A stretch of 64,000 bases of DNA from Ashinkailepas kermadecensis (Eukaryota; Arthropoda; Thecostraca; Neolepadidae). Positions within the stretch are counted from its first letter, which is position 1. Each line of letters starts with the position of its first letter. The notes under the pieces were generated by a model, which did not search any database, was not told the origin of the DNA, and saw only the letters and a list, made by a program, of their open reading frames with translations. The DNA lies in NCBI GenBank assembly GCA_034440615.1, contig JAOTOM010004788.1, positions 407,528-471,527 of the forward strand, given 5' to 3'. This document shows, piece after piece, positions 1 to 13,500 of this stretch. The translations under genes and the position numbers were made by a program.

Positions 1-318
1 TGGCCTACTGTTGTCGACTGGTGACGCAGCAGGAGAGGTGGCCTACTGTTGCCGACTGGTGACGCAGCAGGAGAGGTGGCCTACTGTTGCCGACTGGTGA
101 CGCAGCAGGAGAGGTGGCCTACTGTTGCCGACTGGTGACGCAGCAGGAGAGGTGGCCTACTGTTGTCGACTGGTGACGCAGCAGGAGAGGTGGCCTACTG
201 TTGTCGACTGGTGACGCAGCAGGAGAGGTGGCCTACTGTTGTCGACTGGTGACGCAGCAGGAGAGGTGGCCTACTGTTGCCGACTGGTGACGCAGCAGGA
301 GAGGTGGCCTACTGTTGC
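1..318. repeat. 38-bp minisatellite at the window edge
   Basis: About 8.4 copies beginning TGGCCTACTGTTG, differing mainly at one T/C. The array starts outside the window. Confidence 0.95.
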
Positions 319-540
319 CGTCTGTGGCCGGCTGTGTCCGCCGGCCGGCGCCGCGCCTCTCGGCTCCTCTCGGCTCCGCGCGGCGGCCGGCCGGCCGACT
401 CGTGGCCTGCAATCATGGATTCCGCGGCCGGCCCGCGGGCACGCGGCGCCGCCTCGCCTGGATCAGGTGAGCCGGACACCGGCGGCCGGCTCAGACGCGC
501 TGCCGAGCCCGCCGGCGCCGCACAGCGCCTGACGCCGAGC
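319..540. other. CpG-rich patch, possible promoter or 5' exon
   Basis: Dense CGGCCGG-type sequence. An ATG at 415 followed by a GTGAGC donor at 467 could form a short exon, but joined to the APN acceptor at 9818 it meets TAG, so it could only be a leader or uORF. Nothing else supports a gene here. Confidence 0.3.
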
Positions 541-542
541 TA

Positions 543-665
543 GTGCCAAACTGCCGCCCAACTGCTGACCAACTGCCGACCAACTGCCGCCCAACTACCG
601 CCCAACTGCCGCCCAACTGCCGCCCAACTGCCACCCAACTACCGCCCAACTGCAGCCCAACTCCT
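543..665. repeat. 11-bp minisatellite (CCCAACTGCCG)
   Basis: About 11 imperfect copies of an 11-bp unit. Confidence 0.9.
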
Positions 666-3600
666 CGCCAGCGGGCGTCCGACTGGACGCCGGAGATCGT
701 GATCGTGCGACGCGGATCTGTTCGGCGCCCAGGTAGCGGCAGGTAGGCATGACTGTGCCAATTGTTCAGCGTGTGTTTGGGAGTACGAACATCAGGGGCG
801 GGTCCAGACATTTTCATGTGGAGGGGGAGGGCGGCAGGTTTTCTGAGGGGCTTCTCCGGCTGAAAAAAAATCGAGCCTCCCCAGAGGGAAGCCTTTTCCC
901 GGTCAAATGGGCGCCCCCTATACATAGGAAGGGAAAGGATAGATGCCCCCTGTGCCCCCCCACCGCCCGTACATCGAAGTGATGCTGAATGGGCATGGGT
1001 AAAGCACAGCTGAGTCAGATGCGTTTGGAGGAAGAAGATTCTGGACAAACTAGGACTGATTCACATGGTTCGAACTCTTCCTTAGTAACCATCGCTGAAA
1101 ATCTTAGCCGATGGCCTGATTAGGTCTGATGGGGACAAGTTGGCCGGTTGGTCAGCCAGGACGAGTGACGTCAGCAAATCTCTCGTCAAATCAGAAGCAA
1201 CCTCGCAGCTTTGAGCCCCCCACTTCTCTCCAGCCAACAAAAATATATCGGTACTTTCTAGATGCTAGGAAAAATTACTCATGTCTTCTGCCTATAGTGT
1301 TTCAAAGCTCTTCAGTTGCATTTTCTCGCATTTTGAGTGAATCTGTCCATGATATGCTTTTAGTTCAAGTCGAAATGTGGGTTGTATTTTAGGATATGTA
1401 CACTTGTTAACATTACATCTGTGCGCTTAGTATCCTTTGTAGTATTGCATTCCATATAATAAGACATGCTGTTTACTACTAAATTCCAGGGTATGACTTC
1501 TGCCATTGGATACGAAAGAGGGAGGGAGGGGGGGGGGGGCTGCAGGGGTAGACCCCAAAATAATTTTGGAATAGAACATCAGGCCTATGGGAATTGCAAG
1601 CAAACAATTGGCCGGCCAGTTCAGAAATCCAGCGATATTTTCGGCCGGGACCCTGCGCCAGGATTTGTAGCGGGGATGTTGCAGCGAGATTGACCTCAAC
1701 TGTCGATAGGTGGAAACTCCGGAGGGTTGTAGTTCTTTATCGCCTTCCTCGAAGGATGCTTGCCGCCAAGCGTAAGGCTATGCGTAAGTTTAGGATACGG
1801 ACTGAACATTTTCGACCCAAAATGCATTGTGCCTCCCATCCCCCTCCTCTAAGTCATGAACCTCCCATTCCCTGCAGCGAAGTGTTCATAAGATTCGATT
1901 CCTATGCGATGTTTGCCCGTCCCGACTTTCGCTCAATATGCAGCGAAAAAGGGGACCCTACCACCCGGCTACCGTGCGATACAAGGCCTCAAATAATCCA
2001 TCAACACGGCGACAATTTGAACCAATGTGAAGTAGCGTCAAGTTTAGCATGCGTTGCTTTGAACACTCAATCGCACGTAAAATTACCCCGTAGGTTTGAA
2101 ATCGGCACAAGACGAGCTATCTTGTTCCTGTGCATCAAGGAGCTCGTAGCTCGTTCACGATGACATGCCACACATAAATCATCTAATTGTCTTCTAATCA
2201 TTGGGCTTAACTGTGTCTACCCGGCCAATAGTTTCTGTCCGAGCTGTGTCTGTCCGGCCAATAGGTTTTGTCCTTTTGACAGATGTCTAGGACTAACTTT
2301 TCCTCCTGTATTGCTACCCAATCCCCGCCTTTTGCTGGACCGCTGCACTATTTATTTGTGGTGACGTGTTCGGCGTAAAGCCGCCATGCGTGGATCTCGA
2401 CTAAATACATCTTAATATGAATCCGAATCTGAAGTGAATCTAACTCGCATGTGATGCTGTAGTGCTGGATTGCTAGACGCTTCTCTGGATAGTCATGCCA
2501 ATTTTTCGTTCTGCGTGTCGGTATCATGCACAATGCCATGCATAACCATGGCTTCCTGTTCTGCCTGACCTTGATGCACACGTGACCTTGTGCAGCTACT
2601 TTATCACCTTGTGATTGAGGTCTACAGTCATTAGCTCGCATGCGTTGTCATATTGATGTATTTATTTCTTCAAACAGTAAACAAATGCAGCAACATTGTA
2701 GCAATGGCGTCTACTCCACCTACTTTGTCGCGTACCTGAGATGAATCAATGTTCTACGACATAACTATGCACTGGTTGCTAGGCATGAAGTGAATAACTT
2801 CGCATTAAGAAAAGGCTAGTTGGTTTAAATTATATTAATATCTGTATGTTCTTGAGATACTACAGTCGTATCATTCAAAATGTGTCTTCCTGATTACTTT
2901 TGAACATGACTGTGGTTTCGAGGCTGCCATTTTTCGAGATCTCTCGTAGGAGAGGGAATGACAAAATCTGTTGGAAAATTTCCGTTGTGAAGAATGGTGG
3001 CGGTTTTTATCCCGCAAGGATGTCCTTTGCCCATCTGGAATTGGCTAGTAATGCCTGGATCATTCACATTCTTCAATACTGTGGCGAGGAACATGATAAT
3101 TTAGGTGTTTTGATAAACATTGATCTTCCCCTCGAAAATATTATGAAATAGAAACTTAGTATGGAAAATTATGTTCTTTTTTCCCGCCACTGGCCGAATT
3201 ATGCTGACATGTTCCGTCCTATTGTTTTCTATTTGGTGATATTTGCGAGGTAAATGACAATGTTCCCTTTCAAAAACCCCATCTGCGATCTGTTATTGTA
3301 CTACGGCATAATATTGCCCGGAATGTATTGGAATCGATGGGCATCGGGACAATTTGCGTGCCTGAACATTGCTGTGCGGAGCATTTTCTTCCGCAAACAC
3401 TGGGATTTGCAAACGGGTACAAATAAACAAGTTGCGTGCATATAAACAGAACATTTTATGTTGTTCTGAAAATCGATGTCTGCAACACAAATATCTTCGC
3501 GTGCCAACAGCTGTGCGGGGGATGTTTTCATGTACAACAGGCACCGCCTGGACGAACATGGCCGAACTCAAAATTTACATGCACGACCGTTAACCATGTG

Positions 3601-5171
3601 CACTGAAACATGCTCATGTGAACATTTCTGCACACGAAGATATTCGGACGTACATTATTGCACGCACATTTGTAATACGAACATTTGCGAAATGAACGTT
3701 TACCCGAGAATAAGAAACACCGGTTGGTAAACATTCAGATGCAGAAGCAAATGATGCAAACACACACGTCGACATCGCCAACAGCACATCAATCGTGCCA
3801 CCTTCCAATCATCTGCAGCTGAATCAACATACAAATACAGCTGGGATAAGACGCAGCAAGAGCCCAGCTGCACCGAGTGAAATATACATACACAGCTACG
3901 TACCTGACTCGCATGTCTCACTCATCGATATATGTTAGGCGAATAACTCTCAACATGTGGCATAAGCAGCAGAATTCAGCCAGACACATCCCGTGCCCTG
4001 AACCAAATACACATAGGCAGGGAAGACATCATACAGAGCACACGCAGCATGCTCAGAGTATCACCTCGTTACTGAATAACAACATGTCACAGGACAATCT
4101 ATGAGGAAGGACAAGGAGGGCGGAACGGGAGTCCATTTCTCCGGAAGCTTTTGAAGCTAAGCTCGAAATCGTTCCAATTTCCGTCTGTCTTTTAGGACCT
4201 TGGTCATTTGATATCCGCGTAGATCCCAATGCAGTCACATCTCCCGAACTTCATTAGCGTCAAAAATCGTGTTGTTACATTTCAGTTTACCCATCAGCTT
4301 ACAGATTGGACTTGCCACTATGACCACCATTCATTACGTAACAATTTTCCATGCTCGTTTCGCATGCCACCGCACTTGGTGAAATCTATCAAACGACTGG
4401 GAACGTACCAAGAACGAATCACGTGTCATGCGCGATCACTATATCATATCAAACCGAAGCGGTGTACATGCCACCGCCCTCCCACGTGGTAAACTAGAGG
4501 TTCACTGTTTTCGGTACAGTCACAGCGATGCTGCCACGACAGGACTGTGGGGGACGATAATACCCGACGGATTCTGTGCCGTCTGTGTCGCCGATTTTGA
4601 TATAACTTTTAGCACCACCAATATATAATACTATGTATTAATTTTCAACCTAAATATTTACATTTTCTGAAATGCATTGAAACTACAAGTATGGACAGCA
4701 ATGCTTAGTGACAAATATTTTCGATGAAGAGCTAGTCTGTACCATGAACTAGACTAGTATAAACTAGGCAGCATGTAATTAACCTTCATCGACAGAGTTC
4801 ACGCGGTCACGGGTGACTTACTTACTCATGACTGTAACTGGCTGTTTTCTTACGTCAACAATCAGTGACGCATTCGGTATGTCTTCAGTGTTGCGCAGTA
4901 GTCGTTCAGCCAATGGGATCTGAAAGTTGATAAAGATGTAGATGGCGCTGAGAGTCAATGGTCACCCAGCCTTCTTTGGCGAACCTAAAGCGCTATGTTT
5001 TGTGGGTTAGGGAGGGCAGAATCTTTATATTTAAAAAGCCTATTGTACATTTTGTAAGCAGCGTATGTTGTTTGCGCGTATTTAATTATGTTGAATGTAC
5101 TTCAGACACGTCTAGTTTGCTGGAATATTTACCATTAGTGCGCTAGAAATTAGGAGAAGCAAGCCAGAAGT
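666..5171. other. No gene recognised
   Basis: AT-richer DNA without recognisable coding sequence. The bases from 795 (CAGGGGCGGGTCCAGAC) resemble one end of a hAT element, but no matching second end was found. A G-run lies near 1520. Confidence 0.5.
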
Positions 5172-5240
5172 ATGGGTGTATGTGCGGTTCCCGGCTGCCA
5201 TAAACGTGATCCATCTATCAGGTTTCCAGCAGACTGCAAG
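5172..5240 (+). CDS. Orphan first exon of a THAP zinc-finger protein (partial)
   Basis: ATG at 5172 opens 23 codons, MGVCAVPGCHKRDPSIRFP then ADCK, followed by a consensus donor GTAAGA at 5241. C-x-VPGC with RFP about ten residues on is the usual start of the THAP domain, a C2CH zinc-binding DNA-binding fold found in host regulators and in P-element-type transposases. I could not find the next exon (the downstream Trp, Cys-x2-His and Phe residues) in this window. It may be a real gene with a distant second exon, or a transposon or gene relic. Confidence 0.6.
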
Positions 5241-6166
5241 GTAAGAAGGCAGAAAATTGATTTGAAAAACAACTATTGTTTGACTGCCTTTCTGTAAAAG
5301 ACGTAGTGGGAACCATTTAGGAAAGCACTGGTAAGGTACCTAGGCATATTAGGTACCAAGGTAAGTACCTATCTATTGTCCAGACTGTAAAGTATGGCAC
5401 AAGGTTCACTGGGGCACGTCAGCCCGCAGTGAAAATATGCACCAATCCACACCAAGGGTGAGAAATTGACTCCAATCTGCACCCCCCACCCCCAATCCAT
5501 AGCCAGGAATTTGTCATGGCTAATACCTAACATGCTAAGATTGGATTGTTAGCCTACTTAATTTGAAACTAATAATTTGAGTTCCACCCATAAGTTATGT
5601 TCAGTCAAATTAATTTCACCAAATTGCATTGCAGGTTAGGTTGGGCAGTGGGTATCTGGTTACCTAGAGCTAGGTACCTTACCAGGTAGTTGTTCATATG
5701 GGCCCCATTAGGCCCACCCACCTGCGGGAGCCTGCACTGCTTGGGGCACCGACTCCCAGGGGCCACATTCTGTGGGTCCTGACACGGAGTGGATCCGAAA
5801 GCTGTCAAGGGGGGTGACCTCATAGAGGGGGCCCATGCTGTGCCAGGATACCAGCCAGAATGTCCTTCCTGGAGTAGGCAGGGTGGAAAGTGATGTTTGA
5901 TGAGGCCTGCTAGTATTCCATGTTCCGGTCTTGGGGGGGAGCAATGTCTGGTGTGACCCACAGGTATTCCATGTGCCAATCTTGGGTGGGGGTCTGACAC
6001 TTGTGAAATTGTGTCCTATCTTGGGAAAATTATCGTACAGATTAAGGGGTTTAGGGTAGGCTTTAGGTCAGGTTTGGTCAGGCGGGTTAGGTTTCAGCCC
6101 CACCCAATGTGTGATGCCTGCTAAATGAATACCGGAACTTCTCAGGAACCTGCACATCCACTAGAG

Positions 6167-6365
6167 CGGTGGTTCCCAACCTTTTGGTCCATTTCCTTTC
6201 GCCTCTGGCCAAACCTGCCGTTTCCCCTAAAAACTGAAGTTATATTTGTATGTCACTCAAGACATCACTTACGTCAATGAGACAAATGCGTAATGGATCC
6301 CATCAAATTTTCCCTGAAATACCGAAATTTCCACCCGGGGAAATTTCCCCGGTTGGGAACCACTG
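6167..6365. mobile_element. hAT-type MITE with 8-bp target duplication
   Basis: Terminal inverted repeats CGGTGGTTCCCAACC at the left and GGTTGGGAACCACTG at the right resemble hAT (Charlie-like) ends. The flanking 8-bp repeats CACTAGAG (6159-6166) and CACTAGGG (6366-6373) match at seven positions. At 199 bp with no coding capacity, it is non-autonomous. Confidence 0.85.
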
Positions 6366-6373
6366 CACTAGGG

Positions 6374-9300
6374 GGACCTGTAACTGTACCTCTGCAAGCC
6401 AGTGCTACCAATCTGGCTGCTTGAAGCCAGGCATATGAGGCCTGGCCCAGCCTCCCATGTTCATGGGCACCCTTTGCCCCCCACAACCTTTCTTCAACAC
6501 AATATTTCCGAAATCCTTGGCCTAAATGACTTGCAACCCTAATAAAAGCCACATGCCAACACCGACTCCCGGCAACCCCACGCAAAATGCACAGCAAAGA
6601 TGGCCGACGCCTCCTCGTCGGATGACCATTGCGTACAGCGCCGCCCTGGTGGCCAAATCGTAGCTTTCAGACCCCATTACTACAGGTATACGCCACCGAG
6701 GCGAGCTTGACCGGACGCCCTGTCCCGGAATCCGCAGAGCGCAGACGATTTGATGCGTAGCGCCGGCTATAACTGTCTAAACAGACTGACACTAACCAGA
6801 TGCTCGACCTTGTGGCCACTCCACGATTGATCTATTCGGTGAGGAGAGTCGGTGGTGTTTGCTCGCAATGTTAAGCACATCACATCTGGCTGAGTGGCAG
6901 TCATGAGTCGCGACCATTGGCTCCGCACGTACGGCTCCGTGGCCTGCTCATACAAATGCCAGAGGACCATGGCCGTCTGACGAAACCATGAAGGAGTACG
7001 CTCACGTGTGAAGGAGTCGCGCCCGTGTCGAGCAACGCCGCGGTGATTTATCATTCAATCAGGGGTGCTGCACGCGACAGCTTGTGGTGTCCCAGCGTGC
7101 AGCGTCACCCCGTGCGGGGGTCAGAGCGGGCACCGGCATGCTTGGTGCGACACGGGCAACACGGGTGCGGTATGACGTGTCAGTGGCGCTCGACGGCGCT
7201 CTGTTGTTACCATGGATGTTGTTTTGTATACTTTTGAGTGGGCAAGTGTCCCCACAGTGTTAGCTTTGTCGGCCCCAATAATTTCAACTTTTAACATGGG
7301 ACTCTATGGAGTGTGCCCCCCCGATCCATTTGAGCCCGCCCATTGCCTTCATGCATTGTGTCCTTCCATACCTAATCTTCAAAAACCAACGCCAATGTTT
7401 GTCGGATAGAACGGCGGTGAATTGCTGGGTGCTGGGTGCCGCACGTGCCGGACGGTGTGCGATTGCTGTCGATGTAGAACTGATTGTCGAGGCGCCACAC
7501 TACTGGCGCCACCACGGTGCTGCGCCATCTGACCTCAGCAGGGTCACCAACTGAACGCGGTCGGTCGCGTATCCGTTGGTTTGTTGCAATGAATGGTTGC
7601 CATGAGCAACACGTATGGATATTTGCTGAGGTATCTGAACTAGTCTAATCTCTTGCTTTGTTCTCGTCTTCCACAGCCCAAGGCATGGAGCACCGATTGC
7701 TTAGCTCAAGGGCTAAGCAATGGGTGACGAGGGTAACCGGGGTAACTGGGGTATACATAGCTTACCCAATTTTCATAACTCTGGAACTTTATTGCAGGGC
7801 CAATTTTTGCATATCTCGATGTGGCAGGTGGCACATCTTGCGAACTGGTGGTCTACCAGTCTGTCACGGCCTCTTGCTTATTACTGCCTTATGAAGGAGG
7901 AAGCCTGAAATATGGCACAGGGCCGAGCTTGTGTTTCCAAAACGTTGTCGGCGTAGCTACAGACTCTTCGCTGCCGTCGCACTCAGGCTTCTTTTTCGGT
8001 CCAAAATACCTGGTGATATTGATGCGACCAATCTGTGGAAATTCCCCGCTCCAATTAAGTGCATCCGGGATGTCACTTAAGACGATAGCGTAATAACAAG
8101 GTAATAAGACAATGCTAATCAACATTGTCATTTCGGCTCAGCTGAACTAACAAGGTCTATTCTGGACCTGAATCATAGAGCAGGGACAATTTTTTTGCTG
8201 CGGCACCCAGGCATGGAAGCTGATTTGATGGAGGAGATGGTTGGAGGATAAAGTGATTAAAAATGATTAAGAGTTATTAAAAGTGAAGGCTACTGAAAAA
8301 GGTGGAGCTAGAGGTAGCATGTTTTGTAGAAATTGCCTTGTGAACTAACCGTATATAATTTATATGAATACAAATTCGATGAAAGAAAAAGAAAGCTTGA
8401 GGACATTCAAAACCTAATCCGAAAACGTTTTACACAAAAAAATCGATAAGAACCAAAGGAAGAATTACTCTATTAAAGCTGGTTGACTATGAAAAATGCA
8501 TTGGGTGTGACGACGTAATCAATAAAGGCATAGTCACAGCCATTTGATATCACAACGTTTTGTTATCAACGCAGCACGAAAGCGGTAAACAAAATTGCAT
8601 ACATATTTGGCTCACATAGCGTTTTCTTTACGATTAGTCACCCCAATAGTAATGGGTATTCATTTCACCCTGAAAGGAACACGTTCTTTCGATGACGAGA
8701 CATGGTAAATGTGCCAAGGTGAGCACGCGCTCGGAGGGCATCCAATGACGCACGCCGGATTGGGGGGGGGGGGGAATTCGGCCACCCTAAGATCTCAATC
8801 TATTGAGGCTAGAAGCACACAACTTGGAGGGTAGATTACGGCTGCAGTAGACTCGCTTTAGTATAAATTGAATGACCCTATGTCAATGCCTTCAGGGTTT
8901 AATTAAGTCGAAATTTGCAGCCACATCGCCCAGCCTCACCGCTGCACCGACCCCTTGCGACCTTGAACGCTCGGCGGCCGGCGTCGGACGGCGGCCGGTC
9001 GGTCGGTCGACTTTGCACTCCCGCAGTTCCTATATTTACCAACGGATTTCAATTTTTGCATGGGATGCGCTTGTCGATATTGGATAAAGTCACATCACTT
9101 GATTGCAATATCCCCGCCAGGTCGTGAGACATCGTCAAAAACAGGAAGGGTGGGCGGTTCCCTCCTGGTGCTCGTTCTAGATGTGGTCTAATATCGTGGG
9201 CGGTGGCTGACAGCAAATCTATTTCCGTCCACTTCTCATTGCCCCTCGGACACGTCTATGAAATTCATCAATTTATCAAGTTTCAATTCAATGCAACCAT

Positions 9301-9817
9301 CAATTATCTGGCATGTGATGTAAAAATATAAGGGCACGGGATTAAAACACAACTTGTATTGCGGAAATCATGGTGACCCTTTTCTAGGAGACCTGCCATA
9401 TTATCTTGAAGCATGTCGGAACATTTTCGTGTGGAAAGATGCGTTTGTAGATATTGAATATCCACAGAATATATCCAAGTGTACACCTGCACTCAGAAGT
9501 TCTCTTGTTTTGGTAACTTGCCGGCAGTCCGGAATTCTTCATCAAGCTGTCCGCCATATGATATTTATTTTACATTGTGCAAGCAGCAAACTGGAAAAGA
9601 AGCGACAAGCAAAATACATACTTTGCGTCATTCCTCTTCGTCACCGATTAATCTAAGCTTTCTTGACGCGAGTACTGCTACCAGATATTTTTATCCATGT
9701 AAAATAAAATATAATTGGAAAGGTAAGCGACACCTTGCAAGTTTTACATGCAGGAAGCATGTAGTTTTAGCTCTGAAACGTCTATGTATCTTTATTTCGT
9801 TTTTCGTTTCATTTCAG
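6374..9817. other. Upstream region of APN, no coding feature recognised
   Basis: Contains the dispersed repeat at 7232-7400, a G-run near 8762 and a short GC-rich patch at about 8940-9015. Presumably it holds 5' untranslated sequence for APN, since exon 1 begins at an acceptor; the promoter could not be placed. Confidence 0.4.
7232..7400 (-). repeat. Dispersed repeat, copy 1
   Basis: In reverse complement it shares TGAAGGCAATGGGC, GGCTCAAATGGAT and GTCCCATGTTAA, in the same order and spacing, with 39690-39840. No coding capacity. Confidence 0.6.
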
Positions 9818-9829
9818 GTTCTGCATAGC

Positions 9830-10530
9830 ATGACATCTCGTGAGGGCCTGACCATGGAGTTCAATCCTCAAGACCAAGACTCCATCACGTTCGGCAAGAA
9901 GTCCGGCTGCTTCGTGAACCGCTGCTGCTCACTGCTGCTGCTGCTGCTCTTCCTCTGCGGCCTGGTGGCCACCGGCCTGATGGTGCACTACCTGACACCC
10001 GGCTGCCGGACCAGCTCCGACCTCAGGGACGGCACCAGCCTGCAGAAGTCCTCCGGCGGCGGGCCTCTCCAGCCGAGCCCCGAGCCGGAACCGGAGCCAG
10101 AGCCAGAGCCAGACGCAGAGTCGACGTCGGCGCACGAGAAGCCGACGGACGTCCGGCTGCCGCTGCACCTGCTGCCCGAGTCGTACCGCGTCCGCCTGCT
10201 GCCGTTCATCGAGGAGGGCAACTTCACGTTCAGCGGCGAGGTGACCGTGTCGCTGCGCGCCGTGGCCGCCGGCAGCAACATCACGCTGCACGTGAAGAAC
10301 ATGACCGTGCAGCACGACTCGGTGACGGTGCGCGATACGACGGCCGGCGCGCCGGTCGTCGTGTCCGACGTCCAGTACGACACCGAGCGCCAGTTCTTCG
10401 TGGTGCTGCTGGCCGAGCCGGTGCGGCCGGGACACACGTACGAGGTGTTCGTCCGCTTCGTCGGCGACCTCAAGGACAAGTTGTCCGGCTTCTACCGCAG
10501 CAGCTACGAGGACGAACGCGGACAGAAAAA
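9830..10530 (+). CDS. APN: APN exon 1: tail, membrane anchor, stalk, N-terminal domain
   Basis: Encodes residues 1-233 plus two bases of codon 234. A pyrimidine-rich tract ending in AG at 9817 precedes the ATG by 12 nt, so at least one 5' untranslated exon probably lies upstream. Donor GTGAGT is at 10531. Contains a Leu-rich membrane segment, an alternating Pro-Glu stalk and the start of the M1 N-terminal domain ([17 protein letters not shown]), with candidate N-glycosylation sites NFT, NIT and NMT. Confidence 0.95.
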
Positions 10531-13500
10531 GTGAGTGCTCCGCTTTGGTGTCGAATGCGCCGATGTTTGCACTCACACCTGCGGGGTGTGGCCTGGTGAT
10601 GCTAGACTGGACGTGTTTGTAATGAGAGGTGTGGGGATTCAGAATGTGTGAATGGAAAACATTGGCCTGGGATGAGAGGTGTGGGGATTCAGAATGGTGG
10701 ATGGAAAACATTGGCCTGGGATGAAAGGTGTGGGGATTAAGAATGTGTGGATGGAAAACATTGGCCTGGAATGAAAGGTGTGGGGATTCAGAATGTGTGG
10801 ATGGAAAACATTGGCCTGTGATGAAAGGTGTGGGGATGTGGAATGTGTGGATGGAACTATTGGCCTGGGATGAGAGGTGTGGGGATTCAGAATGTGTGGA
10901 TGGGAACATTGGCCTGGGATGAGAGGTGTGGGGATTCAGAATGTGTCGATGGGAACATTGGCCTGGGCTGAGAGGTGTAGGGATGTGGAATGTTTGCATG
11001 GAAAACATTGACATGGGATGAGAGCTGTATGATGTGGAATGCTTCGATGCAAGGGCGCAGCCAGAATTTTGTTACGGGGCCGACCAAAAAAATGTCATGA
11101 AACAACTACCACTTTCGGAGCGAAGCGTGTCGAAATTTTCTGGTTCTGCGTGGTGAAAATATAAAAATGTCTTGTTTGATCTAGCGCTTTTTGGTTGCTA
11201 AGGGAGGACGGGACACCGGGCCCCCATGACTGCTCCTCTGTTTGGATGGGAAACGTTGACCTGGTGGGGATGCAGAATATTTGGATGAGGAACATTGGCC
11301 TGGGGTGAGGACAGACGACACGGGTTGCGAAGAAGCGGTCGCCCACCTCTGTCTGAGAGTCATCTGACTTAGGAAGCTCGATTCTTTGACGCCATTCCCC
11401 TGCGAGGGTTGGTTGGTTATTTGGGCTTAGGGCGCATCGACTGCTTCGGTCATACAGCGCCCTCCCCTGTGACGGACCAGATTCGGCACCACTGAGGTTT
11501 TTGTGTGTCATATCTAAATTCCTTGTACTATAGCCATGAAGCTAGGTGACAAGTGTGACCAGTGTGAGTCTCCCTACGGAAGAACCTCCTTCGTTCTTCC
11601 CATACTGATAAAACTGATATTCCTTAACCCGCGCACGTCCGGGGGGGGGCAGATATCTGCCCCCCCTGCGGTTTTTCCTACTTCGCCGCCATACTAATCG
11701 GGTTAGCAAGGCCAAACCTCGCATGGCTGCTCATTGGTCTTTTCCGCATATCCTCAGAAATTTTTGACCCTGGGTCATCTCAAGTCAGGTCACCAGGTCA
11801 GGCGAAGTGACCTAACGTCCCTCCGAGTTCTAGGTGGCATCACTCCCACAATAATTGGGCGATTGATTTCAAACTTATATCACGTCATGATCTTATCCGG
11901 GTCTATAATATGTATATCACGTTTTTTTCGTAGCGTTGACCTGAGGTCAGGTCGTGGCCATGGCTTACCCATTATAGGCCTATGGAAAAATATACAAATG
12001 TTTCCTGGTTACATATTTGCTCCCGGAATGACCTCCATCCGTTATGGCGTGTAGTTGGAAGCTATTCGCAATGCTATCGCTGACATTTTTGCTCAGTGGC
12101 CCCACCAAGGTCAGCTGAGGTCACCTGAAATCACTAGCACATTTCTGCGCATTATATCGCAATGCATTGAGCTAGAAGGCTGAATTACCGTCATTGTGCT
12201 TGTATCGCCAAGACGTGTCGATTGATATATTACATGACCTCCCTACTCTACCCCATGACCTTGACCTGAGGTCATTGTTTCGGTGACCCATCTGTTGACC
12301 TGACCTTAAATTACACAGCGTATGTCGATAGCACATTTCAAGGGCTGTCGAATAGCATTTGCAGTTTGTTTCTATCTGTTACAGGTCCTGAGATATGTGC
12401 CAATATCTGAGGGTCCCACCCGATCTGGTCGAATTTGACATATGATGACCCAGTGACCTAAATATTGACCTGAGCGAGAAAATGACCGAAATACTGTCGA
12501 TAGAGCTTGTCATCAGCTATCCAAAGCCGTTTTCCGTTTGTCGCTACCTAGCATAGTTCTCGAGATCTTAGGGAGGGCAGACATCTGCCCCCCCGGACAT
12601 GCGAAGTTGGCGCGGACCGCCGGACCGCTTCATCGATGGCTTCAAGTCGGCTCTCTCATTAAAAAAAACTTACTTTTTACTCGCATGCGTCTTCGCATGT
12701 GTGGGCTGTTTGGGTAACTACTTTTAATAGTCATAGTACTCTCTTCTTTAGCTACAAGGTTCTCAGAACAGCTGACCTGCCGTCTATTTGGGAATACCGG
12801 ACATGAATGAAGTCCTCGATGTTGAACACACATATTTCTGTCGCAGCCCGGATTCTCCTCGTCCCAGGTGCTTGTAAAAAAAACTCGAGCCGAGCAGCCT
12901 TCGAGAACGGCGCCTGAGTTGCGTAATGGTGACATGCACGTCGCGCTAACTACCACCAAGGAGTGGAAAATCCACCCGAAAGCTGCTGACGATGACTGCC
13001 GAGCAGGGCGTAGAACCTCGGGGGCCCAAACGAATCCGACTGCCCAACACACGATTAGCGCTGTCTTATCCAATTCCATGAAGCCCGAGCTGGAGCCTGG
13101 ACTGTGCACCCATAACTGTGCACGTGCCTGTGCACTGATCCGATAGTCGGTGATTATGTGGCAACGAGTTGTGTTGCCAGTCGCAACCTGAGCACGCAGT
13201 CAGTGTTTCCCGGTAAGTTGGCGCAGCAGGCGGATCACGTCGCATGCATCGGAGCCGCTTTCCTTTTTCGCAATGGACGAATGTGACCGGGGAATCGGCC
13301 GCGCTCTCTGTTGGCACGGTCCCGCCGAATGCCCTCCAGTCGTTGGCTGCACAGCTCTCTCTATTATTCTCTCTCTATATATTCTGCAGCGGCTGCAACC
13401 GCTGCACGAGTTCCTGGGCATGTTTTTCACAGTGGTGGAACGTGTCCGGAGTCGGCGCGTGGTCACTGCTGGGGCAGTCCCGCCGGACGCCCTCGAGTCG

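Noticed and set aside
415..466. First coding exon of APN
   Set aside because: Joined to the acceptor at 9818 the frame meets TAG before the APN start, so it cannot add coding sequence.
9929..11014. 361-codon reverse-strand frame opposite exon 1
   Set aside because: Shadow of the GC-rich exon 1 plus the intronic 50-bp array; the real gene is on the + strand.
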